Assembly: GCA_023415035.1 (NCBI GenBank)
Contig: JAEZLX010000175.1
Span: 1-21,826, forward strand
From: Pseudomonadota bacterium
GTDB taxonomy: Bacteria > Pseudomonadota > Gammaproteobacteria > Burkholderiales > Burkholderiaceae_C
Direction of reading: 5' to 3'
DNA: 21,826 nucleotides
Position 1 is the first letter of the stretch. Each line of letters opens with the position of its first letter. Shown here piece after piece: positions 15,202 to 21,614 of the stretch. A program made the position numbers and the translations under genes. The notes below the pieces were generated by a model, which was not told where the DNA came from, did no database searches, and was given only the letters and a program-made list of their open reading frames with translations.

Positions 15202-16197
15202 ATGACGATGATCGCGCGCAGAAACTTCATCCTCGCCTCGACGGCAGCCGCCGCGACGCTGGGCCTGCCTGCCGGCGGCGCGCTGGCCCAGGCGGGCTAT
15301 CCCCGCCGTCCCATCACCCTCGTGGTGAGCTTCCCGCCGGGCGGCGACACCGACTCGCTGGCGCGCAGCTTCGCAGAGAAGCTGTCCGCCCGCCTCGGCC
15401 AGCCGGTGGTGGTCGAGAACAAGACCGGCGCCAGCGGCACCATCGGCAACGCCTTCGTGGCCAAGGCCAGGCCCGACGGCTACACGCTACTGTTCACGCC
15501 CAACACATTCGCCACCGCGCCACTGGTCCTCAAGCCCGGCACCGGCGCGGTGTACGACCCGCTGACCGACTTCACGCCGATCATGCTGGCGGGCACGCAG
15601 TCGCTGTTCCTGATCACGCACGCGGGTTCGGACCTCAGGACCGTGAAGGACGTGCTGGCAGCCGCCAGGAGCGGCAAGCTGGCCAACTACGCGAGTCCGG
15701 GCAGTGGCTCGCCCATGCACATTCTGGGCGAGATGTTCAACCGCTCTGCCGGTCTGAAACTCACGCAGGTGCCCTACCGAGGCAGCGGCCCGGCCATCGT
15801 GGATCTGGTGGCCGGCCACATCCCGATGATGTTCAACACGCTCGGGCCGGTGGCGCAGTACATCCGCGAAGGCAAGCTCGTGAACGTCGCCGTGGCCGAC
15901 CCGGAACGCTCGCCGCTGGCCCCCGACGTGCCGACGCTGGCCGAAGCCGGCATCAGGGACGCGGAGGCTAACGCCTGGCAGGGCTTCTTCGGTCCCAGGG
16001 GCATGCCGCCCGAGCTGGTGCGCACGCTCAACGCGCACCTGAACGAGATCATGAAGCTGCCCGACGTGCAGGCACGCATGCAGACCATGACGCTGGTCCC
16101 TGCCGGCGGCGCGCCCGAGGCACTGGCCAGAATCAACCAGTACCACCACGAGCGCTACGGCAAGGTGATCCGCGAAACCGGCATCATGGCCGACTGA
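15202..16197 (+). CDS. Bug-family (TTT) periplasmic solute-binding protein 2
   Basis: The 331-aa receptor shows SFPPGGDTDSLARSF, GQPVVVENKTGASGTIGN, DGYTLL and VPYRGSGPAIVDLVAGHIP, the standard Bug motifs of a TctC-like protein. The signal peptide carries ARRNFILAS with a twin arginine and Phe at +2, so Tat export is possible as well as Sec. Probable cleavage is after ALA near residue 29. The frame opens at an ATG at 15187. I choose the ATG at 15202 because AAAGGAG (15191-15197) lies 4 nt before it; a third ATG at 15208 is 10 nt away. It is the last gene of the plus-strand run and converges on an iclR gene with 15 nt between stops. No membrane partner is nearby. Confidence 0.94.
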   Translation: MTMIARRNFILASTAAAATLGLPAGGALAQAGYPRRPITLVVSFPPGGDTDSLARSFAEKLSARLGQPVVVENKTGASGTIGNAFVAKARPDGYTLLFTPNTFATAPLVLKPGTGAVYDPLTDFTPIMLAGTQSLFLITHAGSDLRTVKDVLAAARSGKLANYASPGSGSPMHILGEMFNRSAGLKLTQVPYRGSGPAIVDLVAGHIPMMFNTLGPVAQYIREGKLVNVAVADPERSPLAPDVPTLAEAGIRDAEANAWQGFFGPRGMPPELVRTLNAHLNEIMKLPDVQARMQTMTLVPAGGAPEALARINQYHHERYGKVIRETGIMAD

Positions 16198-16212
16198 GGC
16201 GGGCAGGCTCTC

Positions 16213-16992
16213 CTAGTCGAATGACACGGTAGCGCGCAGCTCGTCGCGAGCCTCGCGGATCGCGGGCAGATGGGTCTCGCGAAATGCGGCCATCGTCATG
16301 CGCTCGGCGCGCACCGACAAACTCAGAGCGGCGACCGTGCGGTCCGCAACGCTCGTGATGGGTATGGCGATCGAGCGCACGCCCAGCTCGATTTCTTCAT
16401 CGCACTCGGCCCAGCCGAAGATGCGGCAGTGATCCACCTGCTCAAGCGCCGAGTCCAGGTCACGCACTGTCCTGGGCGTGCATGGTTGCAGCGGCGCAGC
16501 GGATAGACGGCGTGTCACGTCCTTGCGCGGCATCGTGGACAGCATCGCCCGGCCCATTGCCGAGCAGAAAACCGGCAGGCGCGAACCAATGCCCAAGCCG
16601 ACCGAAAGCGTGCGCCGGCCCGTCGACCTCGCGATGATCAGCACCTCGTCATCGAGCAAGACACCGAGCGAGGCGGAGTGGCGCGTACGGTCGGCCAGCT
16701 TGTCCAGCACCGGTTGCGCCATCTGCGGCGCCGGCCGTGACGACAGGTACGCGCGTGCCAGGAGCAGGGTTCGTGGCGCGACCCAGAAACGGCGGCCATC
16801 GCTGTGCAGATAGTCGAGCGCCTGCAGCGTCAGCAGCAGGCGGCGCGCAGTTGCTGGCGTGTACCCGGTCAGGCGTGCCACCTCCGACAGCGTCAGCCTC
16901 GCGTGCTTGCGCTCAAAGCAAAGCAGAACTTTCAACCCTTTGTCCAGCGATGCGATGAAGTCGCGCGAATGGGTTCGCCCGGTCATTGTCAT
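16213..16992 (-). CDS. IclR-family transcriptional regulator (divergent from Bug 3)
   Basis: The 259-aa product has an N-terminal winged HTH: SLDKGLKVLLCFE starts helix 1 and LTLSEVARLTGYTPATARRL is the HTH at 33-52. It is followed by an IclR effector domain with SVGLGIGSRLPVFCSAMGRA, IFGWAECDEEIELGVRSIAI and TVAALSLSVRAERM. The segment resembles PcaR/PobR-type regulators of aromatic acid catabolism. The open frame extends to 17109, but the ATG at 16990-16992 (or 16986) places the start where family members begin. No strong Shine-Dalgarno sequence is present. A perfect 19-bp palindrome 8 nt upstream of the start codon is a likely operator, suggesting autoregulation together with control of Bug 3 and the monooxygenase. 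Confidence 0.93.
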   Translation of the reverse strand: MTMTGRTHSRDFIASLDKGLKVLLCFERKHARLTLSEVARLTGYTPATARRLLLTLQALDYLHSDGRRFWVAPRTLLLARAYLSSRPAPQMAQPVLDKLADRTRHSASLGVLLDDEVLIIARSTGRRTLSVGLGIGSRLPVFCSAMGRAMLSTMPRKDVTRRLSAAPLQPCTPRTVRDLDSALEQVDHCRIFGWAECDEEIELGVRSIAIPITSVADRTVAALSLSVRAERMTMAAFRETHLPAIREARDELRATVSFD

Positions 16993-17000
16993 GCGCCGAT

Positions 17001-17019
17001 TCTTGCGCAATGCGCAAGA
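17001..17019. promoter_or_regulatory. Candidate IclR operator (19-bp perfect palindrome)
   Basis: TCTTGCGCAATGCGCAAGA has 9-bp perfectly complementary arms around a central A. It lies in the 147-nt divergent region, 8 nt from the iclR start and just upstream of a possible -35 (TTGAAC at 17025) for the Bug 3/monooxygenase pair. Size, symmetry and place fit an operator for the adjacent IclR protein. A wider 8-bp repeat (CCGATTCT at 16996-17003, AGAATCGG at 17049-17056) also brackets the region. Confidence 0.6.
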
Positions 17020-17024
17020 CCACA

Positions 17025-17053
17025 TTGAACCAGAGGCCTGCGCTGAACAGAAT
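17025..17053 (+). promoter_or_regulatory. Possible sigma70 promoter for Bug 3 and monooxygenase 1
   Basis: TTGAAC (17025-17030) and CAGAAT (17048-17053) are spaced by 17 nt and each match the consensus at four or more positions. The predicted start would leave a leader of about 80 nt before the ATG at 17140. The palindrome at 17001-17019 lies directly upstream. The prediction is weak in so GC-rich a genome. Confidence 0.3.
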
Positions 17054-17139
17054 CGGTGCGTTGCCGCCGTCGTCCGTCTCGGTGCGCCAGCGGCAACAGG
17101 GCCTTTCACTCATAGAACAGACGAGAGAGACAAACCATC

Positions 17140-18096
17140 ATGAAAAGACGAACCATCCTGGGTCTGGCACCGCTGCTGGCGCTGCCATTGGTGTCGCGGG
17201 CCAACGACTACCCGCGCATGCCGGTCAATATCGTGACGCCGCTGGCCGCGGGCGACGCCGCCGACAAGGCCGCGCGCCTGATGGGGCAGGAGCTGTCCCG
17301 GCTGCTCGGCACGGCGGTGACCATCACCAACCGGCCTGGCGCTGGCGGTTCGCTGGGCACGCAGTCCGTGATCCGCGCGCCCAAGGACGGCTACACGCTG
17401 CTGTACGCGCAGAACAGCCCGCTGACGATCCGGCGCGTGGTCGAACCCGAAGCCGCGAATTACGACCCCCTCAAGGACCTCGTGCCACTGGCCCTCACCA
17501 CCCGCAGTCCCTCGGTGCTCGTGGTGCACAAGGATGCGCCCTTCAGAACGGTCAAGGAGCTGGTCGAGCACGCGGCGAAGCACCCCGGCGGCGTTCGCAT
17601 CGGCAACGCCGGTCCGGGCTCGGTCGGCGACATCAGCGTGCAGCTGATGGCATCGGCCACCGGCGTCCAGCTCGATTCGGTGAATTACAAGGGCGCCGCA
17701 CCGGCCGTGACCGACCTGCTCGGCGGCCACATCGACGGTGTGATCCTCGCGCTGGGCGCGCTGGGTGCCCACATCCGCAGCGGCACATTGCGCACCCTGG
17801 CGACATCGACGCCCTTCCCGGAGTTTCCGGACATCCCCACGCTGCGCCAGCTGGGGTACGGCACCGACATCCTGGGCGTGTGGTTCGGCTTCTTCCTGCC
17901 CGCCGGGGTGCCCGGAAACGTGGTGGACACCATCGTGCCGGCGCTCGAGAAAGTCGTGCGCAACAGCGAGATCTCGGCGCAGCTGCTGCCCGCCGGGATC
18001 CTGCAGGAATGGGGATCGTCCAAGGCGCTCGCCGAGGAAATCGCCCGCGAATACCAGGCGGTCAGCGAACTGCTCGGCCGCAAATCCAGCAAGTGA
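17140..18096 (+). CDS. Bug-family (TTT) periplasmic solute-binding protein 3, divergent
   Basis: The 318-aa protein starts MKRRTILGLAPLLALPLVSR, a short Sec or Tat-like signal with probable cleavage after residue 21. Later motifs (TNRPGAGGSLGTQ, DGYTLL, VNYKGAAPAVTDLLGGHIDG) are clear Bug-family marks. The first ligand loop reads TPLAAGDAADKAAR where the family usually has FPPGG, so the binding site may be altered, although the Asp-x-x-Ala-Arg end is kept. It begins the plus-strand pair with FAD monooxygenase 1 (11 nt between them) and is divergent from iclR. This suggests that it binds the monooxygenase substrate. No TctA/TctB genes are present. Confidence 0.92.
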   Translation: MKRRTILGLAPLLALPLVSRANDYPRMPVNIVTPLAAGDAADKAARLMGQELSRLLGTAVTITNRPGAGGSLGTQSVIRAPKDGYTLLYAQNSPLTIRRVVEPEAANYDPLKDLVPLALTTRSPSVLVVHKDAPFRTVKELVEHAAKHPGGVRIGNAGPGSVGDISVQLMASATGVQLDSVNYKGAAPAVTDLLGGHIDGVILALGALGAHIRSGTLRTLATSTPFPEFPDIPTLRQLGYGTDILGVWFGFFLPAGVPGNVVDTIVPALEKVVRNSEISAQLLPAGILQEWGSSKALAEEIAREYQAVSELLGRKSSK

Positions 18097-18107
18097 AGGC
18101 AAAAGTG

Positions 18108-19307
18108 ATGACGAAGCAATTGCATGTGGCCATCGTCGGTGGTGGCATTGGAGGACTTTCCGCAGCCGTGGCGCTGCGGCACCGCGGCATCCGCGTGTCT
18201 GTGTACGAGCAGTCGGCGCAGCTGCGCGAGGTCGGCGCCGGGGTGTTCGTCTACCCCAACAGCCTGCGCCAGCTCGAGCGCATCGGCCTGGGTCCCGCGC
18301 TGGCCGCAGTGGGCGCGAAAGTGGGTTCCGGCTCGGAGTACTACCGCATGGACGGTTCGGTGGTGGGCAAGATCCTGACCACCGACTCCAGCGGATGGAA
18401 CGGGATGTACGGCATGCACCGTGCCGACCTGCTCCAGGTGTTCACCGACGCCCTGCCACCCGAGACCATCCACACCGGCCACCGGGCCGTGGATTTCAGC
18501 CAGGATGAACACGGCGCCTGCGTGCGTTTCGAGAACGGCAACGAGGTGCGGGCCGATGTGGTGGTGGCCGCCGACGGCATCAACTCCGCGCTGCAAAAGC
18601 ACGTCATCGCGCCTTCCGCGCCGGAATACTCGGGCTTCCGCGCCTACCGCGGGCTGCTCGCCGCCAGCGAGGTGCCCGAGTGGCGCGCCGAGGCGCACCA
18701 GGTGTGGATGGGTCACGGCAAGCATTTCATGGTCTTCCCGGTGCGCCGGGGCGAGCTGCTCAACTACGTGGGCTTCGTCCCCACCACCAGCGAGACGGTC
18801 GAGTCCTGGTCGGCCGTTGGCGACCGTGACGAGCTGGTCGCCTCCTTCGCCGGCTGGGACCCGCGCGTGACCTCGCTGCTGGACAAGGTCAAGTCCTGCT
18901 TCTGGTGGGGCCTGTACGACCGCAAGCCGCTGACGAAGTGGGTCACCGGCCGCCTGGCCCTGCTGGGCGATGCGGCACACCCCATGCTGCCGCACCTGGG
19001 TCAGGGCGCCAACCAGGCCATCGAGGACGGCACGGCGCTGGCGGTGCTGTTGCAGGCCTGCGGTGAAGGCCGCTTCACGGTGGAGGAAGCCCTGCAACGC
19101 TACGAAACCCTGCGCCGTCCGCGCGCGTCCATGGTGCAGGTCGAGGCACGCCAGAATGGACGCCGCTACGACTCCCAGTACGAGGACCTGGCCCAGCGCG
19201 ACCGAGAGATCGCCAATTCCGCCGCGTTCCGCAAGTCGCTCTACGACTACGACATCGAGAAGGAAGCACGCCTGTCGATCAGCGAGTCCGACGCGGTGCC
19301 GGCCTGA
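18108..19307 (+). CDS. FAD-dependent aromatic monooxygenase 1 (salicylate hydroxylase-like, group A)
   Basis: The 399-aa flavoprotein has the three group A hydroxylase fingerprints. The FAD dinucleotide-binding motif is GGGIGG (11-16) ending at YEQ. The DG motif is ADGINS with Asp156-Gly157. The GD motif is LLGDAAHPMLPHLGQGANQA with Gly287-Asp288. MHRADLLQVF matches the conserved HRADL segment. Such enzymes use NAD(P)H and O2 to hydroxylate phenolic or pyridine acids, sometimes with decarboxylation. The ATG at 18108 has GAAGG 8 nt upstream; a longer open frame reaching back to 16986 overlaps Bug 3 and is not used. It converges on the AraC gene with 9 nt between stops. The substrate is not assigned. 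Confidence 0.93.
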   Translation: MTKQLHVAIVGGGIGGLSAAVALRHRGIRVSVYEQSAQLREVGAGVFVYPNSLRQLERIGLGPALAAVGAKVGSGSEYYRMDGSVVGKILTTDSSGWNGMYGMHRADLLQVFTDALPPETIHTGHRAVDFSQDEHGACVRFENGNEVRADVVVAADGINSALQKHVIAPSAPEYSGFRAYRGLLAASEVPEWRAEAHQVWMGHGKHFMVFPVRRGELLNYVGFVPTTSETVESWSAVGDRDELVASFAGWDPRVTSLLDKVKSCFWWGLYDRKPLTKWVTGRLALLGDAAHPMLPHLGQGANQAIEDGTALAVLLQACGEGRFTVEEALQRYETLRRPRASMVQVEARQNGRRYDSQYEDLAQRDREIANSAAFRKSLYDYDIEKEARLSISESDAVPA

Positions 19308-19316
19308 GGCCCGCCC

Positions 19317-20306
19317 TCATCCGGCCGTGGGTGCCGCTGCCGTCCCGGCCAGGGCCGAGCGGCGCCCGGCTTCCCGCCGGACATAGGCCGTCGGCGACAG
19401 GCCCGACCAGCGGCGGAAGGCCCGCGCGAACACCTTGTCCGAGCCATAGCCGACCGCCTGCGCCACGCGCGCCAGCGGCAGGCGACCGGCCTCCAGCCGC
19501 TCGGCCGCCAGCGCCATGCGATGCGCGCCCAGGTAGCCCATGGGCGTGTCGCCCACGAGCTGGCGGAAGCGATCGCTGAACCGCGAACGCGACATGGCCG
19601 CCTCGCGCGCGAGCGAGGCCACCGTCCATTCCCCGGCAGGATCGCGGTGCATGGCGGCGATGGCGCGTGCGATGGCCGGATCCGACAGTCCCCGCCACCA
19701 GCCGGCATCCGCCGGGCCGGCTGTCCGCAGCAGGTGCTCGCGCAGGATGCTCACCAGCAGCAGCTCGCCCATGCGGCTGGCCGACAGGCGCCAGCCGGGC
19801 CGCTGGTCCAGTGTCTCGGTCACCAGCGCCTCCATCGTGCCGGCCAGGGTGGCGGCCGTGCGCAACTCGCTCGCCCGCACATGGATCAGGGGCGGCAGGA
19901 TGCGCAGCACGGTATGGCGGCAGTAGGCCGACACCCAAAGCAGCGCGCTGGACATCTCGCAGACCTGGCCCTCGCCACCGTGACTCAGCACCAGCGGAGC
20001 CTCGTCGCGCGCGCCCGGCACACGCTCGCGCAGCAGCTGCGCGAACGGCACCACCGGCGCGTCGGGCGATGACGTGATGCGGTGCGGCGATCCGGCAGGC
20101 AGCAGCACGAGATCACCCGGATCCACCTTCAGCGGCGCGTCGGCACCGGGCAGCGCGATCCACCACGGTGCCCCGCGCGCCATGCGGATCACCGCGCTGC
20201 CGGCCACGCCGGCCGATGCCAGGCCCCAGGGCGCAGAGAGGTGAAAGCGCGCCGTCACCGCATGCTCGGCGCGGCAGATGGCGAGAACTTCGCTGAGAAC
20301 GTCCAT
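19317..20306 (-). CDS. AraC-family transcriptional regulator with N-terminal cupin domain
   Basis: The 329-aa protein has an N-terminal AraC-type cupin ligand domain of about 170 residues; GDLVLLPAGSPHRI is a cupin strand pair. The C-terminal DNA-binding domain has two HTHs. The first contains WTVASLAREAAMSRSRFSDR, and the second is ARVAQAVGYGSDKVFARAFR followed by GLSPTAYVRRE. Effector histidines at 57 and 89 may face the pocket. The frame stays open to 20411, but the ATG at 20304-20306 gives normal length and has GGAG 10 nt upstream. It is divergent from monooxygenase 2 with 122 nt between the starts and probably activates that gene. The inducer is presumably the aromatic substrate, which is inference. 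Confidence 0.94.
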   Translation of the reverse strand: MDVLSEVLAICRAEHAVTARFHLSAPWGLASAGVAGSAVIRMARGAPWWIALPGADAPLKVDPGDLVLLPAGSPHRITSSPDAPVVPFAQLLRERVPGARDEAPLVLSHGGEGQVCEMSSALLWVSAYCRHTVLRILPPLIHVRASELRTAATLAGTMEALVTETLDQRPGWRLSASRMGELLLVSILREHLLRTAGPADAGWWRGLSDPAIARAIAAMHRDPAGEWTVASLAREAAMSRSRFSDRFRQLVGDTPMGYLGAHRMALAAERLEAGRLPLARVAQAVGYGSDKVFARAFRRWSGLSPTAYVRREAGRRSALAGTAAAPTAG

Positions 20307-20383
20307 GTGTCTGGATCTCCGGTCCTGCCGGGACGAATGGTGCCCAATCCGGGCGTCCTGGCGGTTGAGGGCAGCGACCGTGA

Positions 20384-20421
20384 CCGGAACAATCAGGCAC
20401 CACATTGTCATCGTTCCGGAG
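20384..20421 (+). promoter_or_regulatory. Inverted repeat overlapping the ribosome binding site of monooxygenase 2
   Basis: CCGGAAC (20384-20390) pairs with GTTCCGG (20413-20419), and inside it ACAAT (20389-20393) can pair with ATTGT (20404-20408). The last two G's of the right arm belong to the GGAG ribosome binding site (20418-20421), 7 nt before the ATG at 20429. It could be a DNA operator for the AraC protein or an RNA stem that partly hides the ribosome binding site. Neither is proven. Confidence 0.35.
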
Positions 20422-20428
20422 CAACCTC

Positions 20429-21568
20429 ATGCCAGCATTGAAAATCGCCATCGTCGGCGGTGGCGTGGGCGGCCTGTCCGCCGCCATCGCCCTGCATCGC
20501 CACGGCCACGACGTGACCGTGTTCGAGCAGGCCGCCAGCTACTCGCGCGTCGGCGCCGACATCAACCTCACCCCCAACGTGGTGCGCGCCATCGACGGCC
20601 TCGGCGCCGGCGCCGCCATCCGCGCGCGTGGCGCACGCCCGACCTTCCGCATCAGCCGCGACTGGGACAGCGGCCAGGAAACATCGCGCCTGCCCATGGG
20701 CGACGTGGCCGAGCAGCGCTACGGCGCGCCCCAGGTCACTATCCACCGCGCCGACATCATCGAAGCGCTGGCCGAGCAGTTTCCCGCCGGGCACATCCGC
20801 TTCGGCCAACGCATCCGCACGCTGGCACAGGACGATGCCGGCGTGACCCTGCAATTCGAGGACGGCAGCGCGCAGCGCTTCGACGTCGTTGTCGGCGCCG
20901 ACGGCATCCACTCGCGTGTGCGCACCGCGTTGTTCGGCGAGGAGCAGCCGCGCTTCACGGGCGTGGTCTCGTTCCGCTCGGTGGTGCCCACCGAACGCGT
21001 GCAGCACGTGCCCGAGATCGAGGCCTTCACCAAGTGGTGGGGGCCGACGCCGCAAAGCCAGATCGTGACCTTCCCGCTCAACCAGAGCCGCGAGACCTTC
21101 GTCTTCGCGACCACCGGCCAGGAAAGCTGGACCGAGGAATCCTGGACCAGCGAAGGTGACGTGAACGAACTGCGCGGCTTCTACAAGGACTTCCACCCCG
21201 ATGCGCGCGCGCTGCTCGACGCCTGCGACAGCACGCTCAAGAGTGCACTGTACGAACGCGACCCGCTGCCGCGCTGGTCCGTGGGCACGGTCACGCTGCT
21301 GGGGGACGCCTGCCATCCCATGCTGCCGTTCATGGCGCAGGGGGCCGGCATGGCGATCGAGGATGCGGTGGTGCTGGGCCGCGCGCTGGCCGGCGCGGGC
21401 AACCGTGCCGACGCGGAACGCGCCCTGCGCGCCTATGAACAGGCGCGGCTGGAACGCACGGCCCAGATCCAGATCGGATCGCGCGGCAACCAATGGATGA
21501 AGACCCAGGGCAATGCCGACTGGGTCTACGGTTACGACGCCTGGAACGTCGAGCTGCCGGCCGCCTGA
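20429..21568 (+). CDS. FAD-dependent aromatic monooxygenase 2 (salicylate/6-hydroxynicotinate 3-monooxygenase-like)
   Basis: The 379-aa flavoprotein is close in length and motif layout to NicC-type 6-hydroxynicotinate 3-monooxygenases and salicylate hydroxylases. FAD-binding GGGVGG is at 10-15. IHRADIIEAL is the HRADL-like segment. The DG motif is GADGIHSRVR with Asp158-Gly159, and the GD motif is LLGDACHPMLPFMAQGAGMA with Gly292-Asp293. The C-terminal ADWVYGYDAW strongly recalls the NicC C-terminus. A decarboxylative or simple hydroxylation of an aromatic/pyridine acid is expected, using NADH and O2. The ATG at 20429 has GGAG 7 nt upstream; a TTG at 20405 is in frame but less likely. It is transcribed away from the AraC gene and ends before a strong hairpin. 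Confidence 0.94.
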   Translation: MPALKIAIVGGGVGGLSAAIALHRHGHDVTVFEQAASYSRVGADINLTPNVVRAIDGLGAGAAIRARGARPTFRISRDWDSGQETSRLPMGDVAEQRYGAPQVTIHRADIIEALAEQFPAGHIRFGQRIRTLAQDDAGVTLQFEDGSAQRFDVVVGADGIHSRVRTALFGEEQPRFTGVVSFRSVVPTERVQHVPEIEAFTKWWGPTPQSQIVTFPLNQSRETFVFATTGQESWTEESWTSEGDVNELRGFYKDFHPDARALLDACDSTLKSALYERDPLPRWSVGTVTLLGDACHPMLPFMAQGAGMAIEDAVVLGRALAGAGNRADAERALRAYEQARLERTAQIQIGSRGNQWMKTQGNADWVYGYDAWNVELPAA

Positions 21569-21573
21569 GCCGG

Positions 21574-21608
21574 CGGTGCCGCGCGCGGGTGACCGCCGCG
21601 CGGCACCG
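21574..21608. terminator. Strong hairpin between convergent genes (probable terminator)
   Basis: Arms CGGTGCCGCGCG (21574-21585) and CGCGCGGCACCG (21597-21608) are perfectly complementary over 12 bp. The inner 11 nt can add a 3-bp stem closed by a GTGA (GNRA-type) tetraloop with one bulged base. It lies 6 nt after the monooxygenase 2 stop and 7 nt after the stop of the partial minus-strand gene. That place fits a shared bidirectional terminator, but no T-run follows on either strand. Confidence 0.55.
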
Positions 21609-21614
21609 TAGCGG

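Noticed and set aside
16130..16137. A GAATCAAC half-site matching the operator arm at 2638-2645
   Set aside because: It lies inside the Bug 2 coding sequence without a partner arm; an 8-mer match is expected by chance at this scale.
16986..18107. A long plus-strand open frame that would extend monooxygenase 1 to 773 aa
   Set aside because: The extension overlaps Bug 3 in another frame and resembles no protein; group A monooxygenases are about 400 aa and start just before the FAD motif, as with the ATG at 18108.
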